Shown here piece after piece: positions 1-7,779 of a stretch of 64,000 nt of DNA (its first letter is position 1; every line of letters starts with the position of its first letter). The DNA is taken from assembly GCF_008704855.1 (NCBI RefSeq), contig NZ_CP023691.1, positions 3,782,001 to 3,846,000 of the forward strand. The letters run 5' to 3'. Under the pieces are notes generated by a model that saw nothing but the letters and a program-made list of their open reading frames with translations, made no database searches and was not told the origin of the DNA. A program made the translations under genes and the position numbers. This DNA is from Streptomyces platensis. GTDB lineage: Bacteria; Actinomycetota; Actinomycetes; Streptomycetales; Streptomycetaceae.

Positions 1-102
1 CTCCTCCGCGAGGGAGAGCACATCGACCCGGCCGCCCTCACGGGCGAGCCGCAGAATTTCCTGCTGGCGCTCCGGTGCGTACATCAGCGTGTGTCCGTTC
101 AT
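1..102 (-). CDS. DeoR-family transcriptional regulator, N-terminus only
   Basis: Only the first 28-34 codons are in the window. The gene enters from the left edge on the minus strand. The reading MYAPERQQEILRLAREGG followed by VDVLSLAEE is the usual start of the DeoR/FruR winged-helix domain, which represses sugar-catabolism genes by sensing a phosphorylated sugar. Family members normally begin at the MYA methionine (position 84); an in-frame ATG lies at 102 and no strong ribosome site separates the two. From memory, a DeoR/fruR gene lies near hrdD in S. coelicolor, which fits the neighbour. The ligand cannot be told from this fragment. Confidence 0.72.
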   Translation of the reverse strand, partial: MNGHTLMYAPERQQEILRLAREGGRVDVLSLAEE

Positions 103-234
103 GCCCGAGCCTGTGGTTCCAGCGCGACACTACGCCCGGATTCCTGCAAAGTAAACAGACCCGGGCGTCAGGCAGACTCAAACGGACATCCGGTCGGAGG
201 TGTGTCGGCGCTGCCCCCGGCTCCGGACGCAACG

Positions 235-266
235 GAGCCCCGGCGCCTCGAAGGGCGCCGGGGCTC
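235..266 (-). terminator. Strong hairpin downstream of hrdD
   Basis: A perfect 13-bp stem (235-247 with 254-266) closes a 6-nt loop, 50 bp past the hrdD stop. There is no T-tract, as is usual for streptomycete terminators. It separates hrdD from the DeoR gene. Confidence 0.8.
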
Positions 267-316
267 GTCCGTCACAGACCGTGCCTCGGGTCGCGGCGCG
301 CGCACCCGCGCGCTCG

Positions 317-1318
317 CTACGCTGCCGCGTCGAATCCCGTGTCATGCGCCATCCGCTTCAGCTCCAGCAGCGCATGCTTCTCGATCTGGCGGATCCGCTC
401 GCGGGTCAGGCCGTGCTGCTTGCCGACCTCGGTCAGCGTGCGCTCGCGGCCGTCCTCGATGCCATAGCGCGCCTTGATGATCGAGGCGGTGCGGTGGTCG
501 AGGCGGTCGATCAGGTCCTCCAGCTCCTCGCTGCGCAGCAGCGTGAGCACGGACTGCTCGGGCGAGGCCGCGGAGGTGTCCTCCAGCAGATCCCCGAACT
601 GGGTGTCGCCGTCGTCGTCCACCGACATGTTGAGGCTGACCGGGTCGCGCGCCCAGTCGAGAACGTCGGTGACGCGGGCGGGCGTGGAGCCCAGCTCGCC
701 GGCGACCTCCGCAGGCTCCGGGTCCCGGCCGTTCTCGCGGTTGAACTCGCGCTGCACCCTGCGTATCCGGCCCAGCTCCTCGACGAGGTGCACGGGCAGC
801 CGGATCGTGCGCGACTGGTCGGCGATGGAGCGGGTGATGGCCTGGCGGATCCACCACGTCGCATACGTCGAGAACTTGAAGCCCTTGGTGTAGTCGAACT
901 TCTCCACGGCACGCACCAGACCGGCGTTGCCCTCCTGGATCAGGTCCAGCAGGGGAAGCCCGGCGCGCGGATAGCGGCGGGCGACGGCCACCACCAGGCG
1001 GAGGTTGGAACGGATGAAGACGTCCTTGGCCCGGGCACTCTCCTCGACCAGCGCGGCCAGCTCCTCGCGGCCGGCGCCTGCGGCATTGCCGTCGGTGACT
1101 TCGCCGTCCAGGATCTGCTGGGCGTAGACACCCGCCTCGATGGTCTGGGACAGCTCCACCTCCTTGGCCGCGTCGAGCAGTGGCGTACGCGCGATCTCGT
1201 CGAGGTACATGCCGACCAGGTCGCGGTCGGCGATCTCCCCGCCTACGGCGCGAACCTTGTTGGCCCCGTCAGAACCGCTGCTGCTTTCCTGACGGCGGGC
1301 GACGGCACGGGTTGCCAT
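317..1318 (-). CDS. hrdD: RNA polymerase principal-like sigma factor HrdD
   Basis: A 333-residue group 2 sigma-70 factor. Region 1.2 (DLVGMYLDEIARTPLLDA), region 2 (DLIQEGNAGLVRAVEKFDY, then FSTYATWWIRQAI), region 3 and region 4 (RERTLTEVGKQHGLTRERIR) are all complete; the long acidic region 1.1 of the vegetative sigma HrdB is missing. Size and sequence fit Streptomyces HrdD, a non-essential paralogue of HrdB that directs core RNA polymerase to promoters. The ATG at 1318 is preceded by GGGAG at good spacing; an upstream extension of the open frame to 1471 crosses the promoter and is not used. A sigma-R-type promoter lies about 100 bp upstream. Orthology to hrdD rather than hrdA/hrdC is from memory of the sequences. 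Confidence 0.93.
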   Translation of the reverse strand: MATRAVARRQESSSGSDGANKVRAVGGEIADRDLVGMYLDEIARTPLLDAAKEVELSQTIEAGVYAQQILDGEVTDGNAAGAGREELAALVEESARAKDVFIRSNLRLVVAVARRYPRAGLPLLDLIQEGNAGLVRAVEKFDYTKGFKFSTYATWWIRQAITRSIADQSRTIRLPVHLVEELGRIRRVQREFNRENGRDPEPAEVAGELGSTPARVTDVLDWARDPVSLNMSVDDDGDTQFGDLLEDTSAASPEQSVLTLLRSEELEDLIDRLDHRTASIIKARYGIEDGRERTLTEVGKQHGLTRERIRQIEKHALLELKRMAHDTGFDAAA

Positions 1319-1416
1319 GCGTGTGCTCCCTTTGCGATGAGTCGGTCGCGGGACGGTGGGCGGGCCGGGTGGTGGCATCGAAACCGATGCTCGCCGCGTG
1401 GCCCGTCCGAAGGAAA

Positions 1417-1444
1417 CAACGGCTGGAATCCGGACAGAATTCCC
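1417..1444 (-). promoter_or_regulatory. Sigma-R-type promoter of hrdD
   Basis: On the minus strand GGGAAT (1444-1439) is followed after exactly 18 nt by GTTG (1420-1417). This matches the consensus GGGAAT-N18-GTT of the thiol-stress sigma factor SigR. hrdD is a reported SigR target in S. coelicolor. The predicted start near 1410 leaves a leader of about 90 nt before the hrdD ATG. Confidence 0.75.
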
Positions 1445-1503
1445 AGGAGGCCCCGCTATTTTTCTGATCATGCAGTACCCTGCGGCTCCATTTAGGAGGC
1501 CAG

Positions 1504-2103
1504 ATGCTGCAACGACACGGGGAAGTGCAGGTCAGAGCGGGCGTCGAGGCGGACCTGCCGGCCCTTACCGATCTTTACAACCACTACATCCGTGAGACCT
1601 CCATCACGTTCGACCTGGAGCCCTTCACTCCGGATCAGCGCCGCCCGTGGTTGCTCTCCCACCCCCAAGACGGCCCGCACCGTCTTCTGGTTGCCCAAGA
1701 GGCGACAGAACGGACGAAAAACCCGCACAACGGTCCGGCACACGATCCCCCCGCAGGCTCGGCGCCCTCCGGTCCCGGACACCCGGCCGGTGCGCTGCTC
1801 GGTTACGCCACCAGCAGCGCGTTCCGCCCCAAGGCGGCCTACGCCCCGTCCGTCGAGGTCACCGTCTACTGCGCCCCGCACGCCGCCGGCCGCGGCATCG
1901 GCACGCTCCTGTACAAGGCCCTGTTCGAGGCGCTGGCCGACGAGGACGTGCACCGCGCCTACGCCGGGATAGCCCAGCCGAACGAGGCCTCCCACCGCCT
2001 TCACACCCGCTTCGGCTTCCGGCACATCGGTACGTTCACGGAGGTGGGCCGCAAGTTCGACCGCTACTGGGACGTGGCCTGGTACCAGAAGGACCTCGGC
2101 TGA
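1504..2103 (+). CDS. GNAT N-acetyltransferase, phosphinothricin-acetyltransferase type
   Basis: A 199-residue GCN5-type acetyltransferase. The start VRAGVEADLPALTDLYNHYI, the strand VEVTVYCAPHAAGRGIGTLL with the acetyl-CoA loop (about residues 118-137) and the C-terminal GFRHIGTFTEVGRKFDRYWD follow the PAT/Bar/MddA group, which acetylates phosphinothricin, methionine sulfoximine or similar amino acids. An insertion of about 30 Pro/Gly/Ala-rich residues (about 60-95), absent from ordinary 165-175-residue members, sits before the fourth strand. The ATG has GGAGG 5 nt upstream. The gene is divergent from hrdD. Substrate is inferred from family only. Confidence 0.85.
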   Translation: MLQRHGEVQVRAGVEADLPALTDLYNHYIRETSITFDLEPFTPDQRRPWLLSHPQDGPHRLLVAQEATERTKNPHNGPAHDPPAGSAPSGPGHPAGALLGYATSSAFRPKAAYAPSVEVTVYCAPHAAGRGIGTLLYKALFEALADEDVHRAYAGIAQPNEASHRLHTRFGFRHIGTFTEVGRKFDRYWDVAWYQKDLG

Positions 2104-2228
2104 ACCCGCCGGTCACCGGCTCCCCGCGCCGCCCGACACCCGACCGCCCGCCGTTCCGGTTGCCGCGGGCGGCGCCCGGGTGTCGCCTGGACAGGAGGGC
2201 CAGCGGGGGAAACCGAGAGGAGCCCGCC

Positions 2229-2795
2229 ATGGACCAGCACGCCCAGCGGCACGGCGCGAGGGCCGCCCGCTCCCACGGCACCGTCGAACCCGAACACGGC
2301 GCGACCACCGACGCCCCTGCCCTGCCGCGGGCTTCGGGGATGGCCGGCATGAAGGAGCGGGCCAGGCACCTCCCGGCGACGGTGACGCTGCCGATCATCA
2401 CGGCGCTCGCCTTCGGCTGCTTCATCATCTTCCGCACGCACACCGCCGGCATCAAGGGCGGCCCGGCCATGCTGTACGGGCTGGCCGGGGCGGTGGTGTC
2501 AGGCGTACTGGGCCTGCTGGTGGCCCACTTCCAGTCGACCATGATCACCGAGACCCGGGCGGCCGCCTACGGTGCGCTCTTCGGCTGCTCGATGGGCTGG
2601 GCCTACAGCCTCGGCGGCGAAGCCATCCTCAAGTCGTGCGCCTTCGGCCTCACCATGGGCGCCGTGATGTTCGTAGCCTCCCTCTACATCTTCCGCACCC
2701 ATCGCGTCCGCGAGCCCCACGGCCTCCACCGGCCGCACGAGCACCACCGTCACCGGGGCGACCGGGCCCACCGACTGCCGGTGGCCACTCACTGA
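2229..2795 (+). CDS. Predicted four-helix membrane protein, function unknown
   Basis: 188 residues. A hydrophilic N-terminal 45 residues is followed by four likely membrane segments (around LPIITALAFGCFIIF, MLYGLAGAVVSGVLGLLVA, AAYGALFGCSMGWAYSL and FGLTMGAVMFVASLYIF) and a His/Arg-rich cytoplasmic tail (HGLHRPHEHHRHRGDRAHR). The ATG is preceded by GAGAGGAG at 6-nt spacing. I do not recognise the family. The histidine-rich tail could bind metal or simply reflect base composition. It lies in the same direction as the GNAT gene, 125 bp downstream. Confidence 0.7.
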   Translation: MDQHAQRHGARAARSHGTVEPEHGATTDAPALPRASGMAGMKERARHLPATVTLPIITALAFGCFIIFRTHTAGIKGGPAMLYGLAGAVVSGVLGLLVAHFQSTMITETRAAAYGALFGCSMGWAYSLGGEAILKSCAFGLTMGAVMFVASLYIFRTHRVREPHGLHRPHEHHRHRGDRAHRLPVATH

Positions 2796-2804
2796 AGCCG
2801 CCCC

Positions 2805-2835
2805 TTGACCTCAATTGCACTTGAGGTCCTAGCGT
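2805..2835 (+). promoter_or_regulatory. MerR/SoxR-type promoter with operator in the spacer
   Basis: A -35 box TTGACC (2805-2810) and a -10 box TAGCGT (2830-2835) are 19 bp apart, the overlong spacer typical of MerR-family targets. The spacer region holds the perfect dyad CCTCAA-TTGCAC-TTGAGG (2809-2826), close to the SoxR box. A start about 7-8 nt past the -10 falls at the ATG at 2843, so the transcript should be leaderless; there is no Shine-Dalgarno sequence. Confidence 0.75.
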
Positions 2836-2842
2836 CAGCGAT

Positions 2843-3364
2843 ATGACCACGCCCTCCCACGGCTCGACGCCGCACACCCCGGACACCCCGGCACCGGACG
2901 CCGCCGCCCCGCCCGCCGCGACGGCGTCCGCCCCCGGCACCACCGGGAAGGTCTTCACTCCCACGGAGCGCGCCTACCTCGCCGGCCAGCCGCTGGCCCG
3001 TCTGGCGACCGTCGGGCCGGCCGGCGGGCCCCAGGTACGCCCGGTCGGCTTCGTGCTGAACGACGACGACACCCTCGACATCGGCGGGCCCGCACTGCGG
3101 CGCAGCCAGAAGTACCGCAACGCCCAGGCCCGCCCCGAAGTCTCCCTGCTCATCGACGACATGGCCCCGGCCGACGACCCGGTCGCGCCCGGCTGGGGCC
3201 GCGGTGTGGAGATCCGCGGCCGCGCCGAACTACTGACCCTCGACGCGCCGCCGATGGCGCCCGACTTCTTCAGCAACGACGTGATCCGCGTCCATCCGCG
3301 CCGCGTCATCAGCTGGCACCTCGAACCGGACGACATCCGGTCCGGGGCCCGCGACGTCCGCTGA
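2843..3364 (+). CDS. PPOX-class F420-dependent oxidoreductase
   Basis: 173 residues. After a disordered Pro/Ala/Thr-rich leader of about 36 residues the split beta-barrel flavin-reductase/PNPOx fold begins (FTPTERAYLAGQPLARLATV; PQVRPVGFVLNDDDTLDIGG; RSQKYRNAQARPEVSLLIDD). The ending, with IRVHPRRVISWHLE, fits the TIGR04023-like F420-dependent group in actinobacteria, which reduces small substrates with F420H2. Expression probably depends on a MerR-type activator through the promoter directly in front; the regulator gene is not adjacent. Its 3' end overlaps the 3' end of the convergent gene by 135 bp. The cofactor is inferred from the family; the F420 biosynthesis gene fbiC is in this window. 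Confidence 0.82.
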   Translation: MTTPSHGSTPHTPDTPAPDAAAPPAATASAPGTTGKVFTPTERAYLAGQPLARLATVGPAGGPQVRPVGFVLNDDDTLDIGGPALRRSQKYRNAQARPEVSLLIDDMAPADDPVAPGWGRGVEIRGRAELLTLDAPPMAPDFFSNDVIRVHPRRVISWHLEPDDIRSGARDVR

Positions 3365-3937
3365 GCCCGGCCGCCCGCCCCCGCACTCCCCCTGCCGCGC
3401 CGGGTCGTTGGAGGTCCGCCGGATGGTGCGCGGCGCGCGGCCCGGCACCCAGGTCTCCACCACCACATACGGGGGCTCGGTGGACGTCCGCACCACTTCT
3501 GTCAGCTCCGCCCGGAAGAGATGGAACGGCTCCGGCGGCCGCACCGCCGCCGCATAGCGCGCGACCTGACCGGGGTCGGCCACCTCCACCGCCCGCCCGG
3601 ACACCCGTACATCCCCGCCCGCCAGATCGGTGCCCGGCCCCGGATTGGCATGCAGCGAGAACCGCGGGTCGCGCCGCAGATCGGCCACCTTCCGCGAGCC
3701 GGTCATCATGCCCAGCCACAGTTCCCCGTGGCGGAAGTCCGCCTCCAGACCGGTGAGCCGCGGTGCGCCGTCCTTCCGTACGGTCGCCAGGACGTGGTGC
3801 CGGTACGCCCCGAAGCGCTCCCGCACCCACCGGGCGAGTTCCGGAACCGCTGCCTCCACCACCGACCAGCCGACCGCACGACCCTCGCCGCCCGCGCCGC
3901 TCCCGATGCCTTCCCCGCCTCTGCCCTCACGCGTCAT
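3230..3937 (-). CDS. Pyridoxamine 5'-phosphate oxidase-fold protein
   Basis: 235 residues. The conserved domain covers about residues 30-175: VPELARWVRERFGAYRHHVL, ATVRKDGAPRLTGLEADFRH, GELWLGMMTGSRKVADLRRD, DVRVSGRAVEVADP and YVVVETWVPGRAPRTIRR. This is the general-stress-type PNPOx-like fold that binds FMN or F420. The ATG has GGGAGGG upstream. The last 45 or so residues are antisense to the neighbouring PPOX gene and look like read-through past the natural end of the domain, so the overlap may be a lost stop codon. It is convergent with a protein of the same fold, though the two are only distantly similar. Confidence 0.78.
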   Translation of the reverse strand: MTREGRGGEGIGSGAGGEGRAVGWSVVEAAVPELARWVRERFGAYRHHVLATVRKDGAPRLTGLEADFRHGELWLGMMTGSRKVADLRRDPRFSLHANPGPGTDLAGGDVRVSGRAVEVADPGQVARYAAAVRPPEPFHLFRAELTEVVRTSTEPPYVVVETWVPGRAPRTIRRTSNDPARQGECGGGRPGSADVAGPGPDVVRFEVPADDAARMDADHVVAEEVGRHRRRVEGQ

Positions 3938-4247
3938 GGCAGCACCCTCCCCCCAATACCCGACACCTCCTGTCCGGTATGGCCGCGGGACACCGGAGCC
4001 GGAACACGGGCTCGGGACACCGGACTCGGGGCACGGGGGCCCGGGACACGCGGGGGGCTCGGGACACCGGCCCCGGGAACCACCGCACCGCGCCGCAGGC
4101 GCACGCCCCCCCCCCGCGACCGCCCTCAGCAGCGGCCTTACGGCCGGCGCAGTAGGCCGTCGAGACCGGCGGCATAGGCCGCGAAGACCACCGGTGTAGG
4201 CCGGAAGCCCGTTACGGGACGCCTTCGCGCCGACCTAGCCTCGGGCC
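3938..4247. other. Non-coding gap with degenerate GGGACACCGG repeats
   Basis: No credible gene is seen. It holds the promoter side of the PNPOx gene and three exact GGGACACCGG copies (3987, 4014, 4061) among related GC-rich repeats, then the start region of the next gene. Confidence 0.5.
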
Positions 4248-5297
4248 ATGGAGACGACGAACGGCACCCTCGACGAAGCCCTGTTACGACTGCACACCGC
4301 CGGCCCCGAGTTCGGTGGCTATCTGAGCAATCACGGCCCGATGGCCGTCGAAGCCATGGTCCGCAACGGCCAGGCCCGGACCGTCCACCGCTGGCTCGAC
4401 ACCTACGCACAGCGGCTGGAGGACGTACCGGCTCCCCGTGCCCGTATCACCGACGCCAACTGGCAGCAGGCACTGGGCGATCCGGGCCGGGCCACCGACT
4501 GGACCGGCTACTTCACCGAGCAGATCGCCGAGCACCCCTGGCGCGAGCTCCTCGCCGTGTGGTGGCCCCGGCTGCTGCCCGGCATCGCCGGCGCCGCCAC
4601 CCACCCCGTGATCCGCGTGGGCCATGCCGTACGCAGCCTGCTGACGGAAGGGGAGGACGAGGCGCGGATCGCGGAGCTCGCGCACGCCCTCGGCTACTGG
4701 GCCGCCCGCCATCTGCTCCTGCCCACCACGGTGCACCCCCGGGGCGGCGCCACCCCGGCCGAGGCCCTGGCCACCCTCCCCCGTATCCCCGAGCGGGACG
4801 TGACGCCCCTGGACGGTTACGCGCAACTCCCGCACCTCTCCGGCTGGTTGAGCGCCACCGAATCGCTGCACCTCCCCGAGGACCCCGAAGCCGCACGCGA
4901 GGGCCTGACCGCGCTCGTACGGGCCGCCACCCTCAACTACGCGGACCACGGCCACGGTGACGCCATCCTGCTGGTGCACGCCGCCACCGCACCGAACGCG
5001 GTGCTGCGCACCCTGCCCGCGCTCCCCCGGGAGCTCTGGACCAGCTCGTTCGCCGTGGCCTGGACGGCGGCCTCCGCTCTCACCACGCTCTACGCCGCGG
5101 ACACCCCGCGCCCGGCACCGAGCGCCGAGGGGCTCACACCCGAGGAGGTCTTCGCGCGGGCGGTCACCCACGGCGACGCGCATGCGATCAAGTTCGCCGA
5201 CACCGCTCTGGACGTCGCGGCCACCTCCGAGGACGGCGACACCCGTGCCCTGTCGGCCGCCCTGAACGCCATGGCGCTGATCGACAAGGCCGGCTGA
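4248..5297 (+). CDS. Questin oxidase family protein (DUF4243)
   Basis: 349 residues. The features LDEALLRLHTAGPEFGGYLSNHGPMAVEAM, WTGYFTEQIAEHPWRELLAVWWPRLLPGIAGAATHPVIRVGHA and a late THGDAHAIKFADTALD place it in the questin oxidase-like family (DUF4243), alpha-helical and usually 340-430 residues. The fungal founder performs an anthraquinone Baeyer-Villiger-type ring opening; bacterial members are mostly of unknown substrate. Histidines conserved in the family (HPVIRVGHA and THGDAHAIKF) are present. The ATG at 4248 is the only sensible start. It stands alone, so nothing nearby hints at the substrate. Confidence 0.82.
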   Translation: METTNGTLDEALLRLHTAGPEFGGYLSNHGPMAVEAMVRNGQARTVHRWLDTYAQRLEDVPAPRARITDANWQQALGDPGRATDWTGYFTEQIAEHPWRELLAVWWPRLLPGIAGAATHPVIRVGHAVRSLLTEGEDEARIAELAHALGYWAARHLLLPTTVHPRGGATPAEALATLPRIPERDVTPLDGYAQLPHLSGWLSATESLHLPEDPEAAREGLTALVRAATLNYADHGHGDAILLVHAATAPNAVLRTLPALPRELWTSSFAVAWTAASALTTLYAADTPRPAPSAEGLTPEEVFARAVTHGDAHAIKFADTALDVAATSEDGDTRALSAALNAMALIDKAG

Positions 5298-5412
5298 CGG
5301 ACGCGGCACAGGTGCCACCAGATCGTGGGCTGCCCGTTACGGACATCGCCGCTCCACGGCGTCACACTTGGCAGTAGTGGTGCGGATGACCGCAACATCA
5401 ACAGGACCATGT

Positions 5413-5473
5413 ACTTGAAGATTCAAGTGTAAGGATTTGGGCATAATTCGACGTTGTTAAAACTTAAATAACT
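5413..5473. promoter_or_regulatory. MarR operator and AT-rich promoter region
   Basis: A perfect 7-2-7 palindrome ACTTGAA-GA-TTCAAGT (5413-5428) and an imperfect AT-rich dyad (about 5454-5473, GTTGTTAAAACTTAAATAAC) lie just before the MarR gene. Short AT-rich dyads in front of the regulator's own gene are the usual MarR autoregulatory operators. The local AT content stands out in this genome. Confidence 0.6.
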
Positions 5474-5499
5474 CTCCGAGTGGTGAGAGAGTGGATGGT

Positions 5500-5997
5500 A
5501 TGAGCAACGAACCCGCAGCCGAGCCGCGCTGGCTCAGCGACGAGGAGCAATTCGCTTGGCAGTGCTACCTCCACGCCACCACGCTCCTGGAGGACCACCT
5601 CGACCGCCAGCTGCAACGGGACGCGGGGATGCCGCACGTCTATTACGGCCTGCTCGTCCAGCTCTCCCGGGCACCGCGGCGCCGGATGCGGATGACCGAG
5701 CTGGCTCAGAACGCCAAGATCACCCGCTCCCGGCTCTCGCATGCGGTCGCGCGCCTGGAGAAGAACGGCTGGGTACGGCGCGAGAACTGCCCGTCCGACA
5801 AGCGGGGCCAGAACGCCCTTCTCACGGATGAGGGGATGCGGGTCCTGGAGAAGGCCGCCCCCGGACATGTCGCCGCCGTACGCTCCGCGATCTTCGACCG
5901 TCTCTCCCCGGAGCAGGTCGGCCAACTCGCCGAGATCTGCCAAGTGATGACCGAAGGACTGCAACCGAAAGGCGCCGACCTCCCCTGGCTGCGCTGA
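5500..5997 (+). CDS. MarR-family transcriptional regulator
   Basis: 165 residues. A MarR winged helix covers about residues 35-125 (MRMTELAQNAKITRSRLSHAVARL, then VRRENCPSDKRGQNALLTDEG) with dimerisation helices at both ends. The start MSNEP at 5500 has GAGAG upstream; an alternative in-frame GTG lies at 5491. MarR dimers usually repress their own gene and a neighbour until a phenolic ligand or oxidation releases them; palindromes in front of the gene support autoregulation. It converges on the MFS exporter gene, which has its own TetR regulator, so the MarR target is not evident. Confidence 0.88.
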   Translation: MSNEPAAEPRWLSDEEQFAWQCYLHATTLLEDHLDRQLQRDAGMPHVYYGLLVQLSRAPRRRMRMTELAQNAKITRSRLSHAVARLEKNGWVRRENCPSDKRGQNALLTDEGMRVLEKAAPGHVAAVRSAIFDRLSPEQVGQLAEICQVMTEGLQPKGADLPWLR

Positions 5998-6154
5998 CGG
6001 ACCAGCGGAACCGGGAGAGGCCGACGCCCGGGTGGGCGAAGGGCCGGGGCAGGCCGCGGCGGGACAGGAGTCCGGCCCGGCCCCCCAGCCCCACGCCGTA
6101 CGGTCCGGCCCGGCCCCGCCCGCCCCCGTACGGTCCGGCCCGTAGCCGCCCCGC

Positions 6155-7693
6155 TCAGTGCGCCATGACCGGCACCTGGATCTCGCCCTCGCCCTCCGAC
6201 GAACCCAGGACCGTGCTCTCGCCCTCGGCCGAGGAGGCCGCCGGCGAACCGGCACCCGGCCGCCCGGTGTTGATGAAGGTGAAGGCGATCACGCCGGCCA
6301 GGGCCAGGATGCCGACCGCCCACCAGATGGCGGTGCTGTAGCCGTGCACCATCGACTGGAGCTTGAGCAGGTCGGCCGAGCGGGCACCGGCCGCATGCGA
6401 GGTGGCGTACGCGGTGGTGGCGCTGGCCGCGATGGTGTTCAGCAGGGCCGTACCGATCGCGCCGCCGACCTGCTGCGAGGTGTTGACCATCGCGGAGGCG
6501 ACGCCGGCGTCGCGCGGCTGGACACCGTGCGTGGCCAGCGACATGGCCGGCATGAACGCCGTACCCATGCCCAGGCCCATCAGCAGGAAGCCGGGCAGGA
6601 TCAGCGCCGGGTAGGAGGTGTCCAGGTCGATCTGGGTCAGCACCAGCATGCCGAGCGCGGCGACCGTGAAACCGGGCGCCATCAGCAGCCGCGGGCGGAC
6701 GCGGGTCATCAGCCGGGCGCCGATCTGCGTGGAGCCGGTGACCATGCCGACGATCATCGGGAGGAAGGCCAGACCGGTGGTGACCGGCGTGTAGCCCTTC
6801 ACGATCTGGAGGTAGTAGGTCAGGAAGAGGAAGAGACCGAACATGCCGATCACGGCCAGGCCCAGCGAGGCGTAGACACCGGCGCGGTTCCGGTCGGTGA
6901 GCACCCGCAGCGGCAGCAGCGGGGCTTTCACCCTGGCCTCGACCAGCACGAACGCCAGCAGCAGCACGGCCGCCGCGACGAACAGACCGAGGGTCGGCCC
7001 GGCCAGCCAGCCGTCCGACTCGGCGCGGGTGAACCCGTAGACCAGCGAGACCAGGCCGAGGGTGGCCAGGATGACGCCGGGGATGTCCAGCCGGGACGGG
7101 TTACGGCTCCCGGCCGGCTCACGGATGACCAGGTAGGCGCCCGTTGCGGCGACCACGGCGAACGGGATGTTGACGAAGAAGGTCCAGCGCCAGTTCATGT
7201 ACTCGGTCAGCACCCCGCCGAGGATCAGCCCCACGGCGCCACCGCCACCGGCGATCGCACCGAAGATGCCGAACGCCTTGGCCCGCTCCTTGGCCTCGGT
7301 GAAGGTCACCGCCAGCAGCGACAGCGCGGCCGGCGCCAGCAGCGCACCGAAGACACCCTGGAGGGCGCGGGCGCCCAGCAGCATCTCCTGGTTGGCCGCG
7401 GCCCCGCCGAGCGCGGAGGCGACCGCGAAGCCGACGAGCCCGATGATGAAGGTCCGCTTCCGTCCCCACAGGTCGGCGACGCGCCCGCCGAAGAGCAGCA
7501 GACCGCCGAAGGCCAGTGCGTAGGCGGTGATCACCCACTGCCGGTTGGCGTCGGTGATACCGAGATCCTGCTGGGCGGAGGGCAGCGCGATGTTCACGAT
7601 GGTCGCGTCGAGCACGACCATCAGCTGGGCGAGAGCGATGAATATCAGCGCTTTCCAGCGCCGGGGATCGACGGACGGGACGGTTTCAGGCAT
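6155..7693 (-). CDS. MFS drug exporter, DHA2 (EmrB/QacA) family
   Basis: 512 residues with about 14 membrane segments. Motif A is GGRVADLWGRKRTF, the first helix has LAQLMVVLDATIVNIALPSAQ and motif C-type glycines are at AIAGGGGAVGLILGG. This is the EmrB/QacA drug:H+ antiporter subfamily in the cytoplasmic membrane. The ATG at 7693 is preceded by AGGTGG; an upstream in-frame GTG (7705) overlaps that site and is less likely. It lies 86 bp downstream of a TetR gene on the same strand, an arrangement typical of a repressor-pump operon induced by the pump substrate. Substrate unknown. Confidence 0.9.
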   Translation of the reverse strand: MPETVPSVDPRRWKALIFIALAQLMVVLDATIVNIALPSAQQDLGITDANRQWVITAYALAFGGLLLFGGRVADLWGRKRTFIIGLVGFAVASALGGAAANQEMLLGARALQGVFGALLAPAALSLLAVTFTEAKERAKAFGIFGAIAGGGGAVGLILGGVLTEYMNWRWTFFVNIPFAVVAATGAYLVIREPAGSRNPSRLDIPGVILATLGLVSLVYGFTRAESDGWLAGPTLGLFVAAAVLLLAFVLVEARVKAPLLPLRVLTDRNRAGVYASLGLAVIGMFGLFLFLTYYLQIVKGYTPVTTGLAFLPMIVGMVTGSTQIGARLMTRVRPRLLMAPGFTVAALGMLVLTQIDLDTSYPALILPGFLLMGLGMGTAFMPAMSLATHGVQPRDAGVASAMVNTSQQVGGAIGTALLNTIAASATTAYATSHAAGARSADLLKLQSMVHGYSTAIWWAVGILALAGVIAFTFINTGRPGAGSPAASSAEGESTVLGSSEGEGEIQVPVMAH

Positions 7694-7779
7694 GACGGGA
7701 TCCACCTACTGGTGCAGTGAGCGAAAGGGAGCGAAGACGGGACGGGGGGGTGACGGTCGGCGGTGCAGGGCCCGCCGGT

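Noticed and set aside
1319..1471. Upstream extension of the hrdD frame (51 codons)
   Set aside because: It runs over the sigma-R promoter, and a good ribosome site precedes the ATG at 1318.
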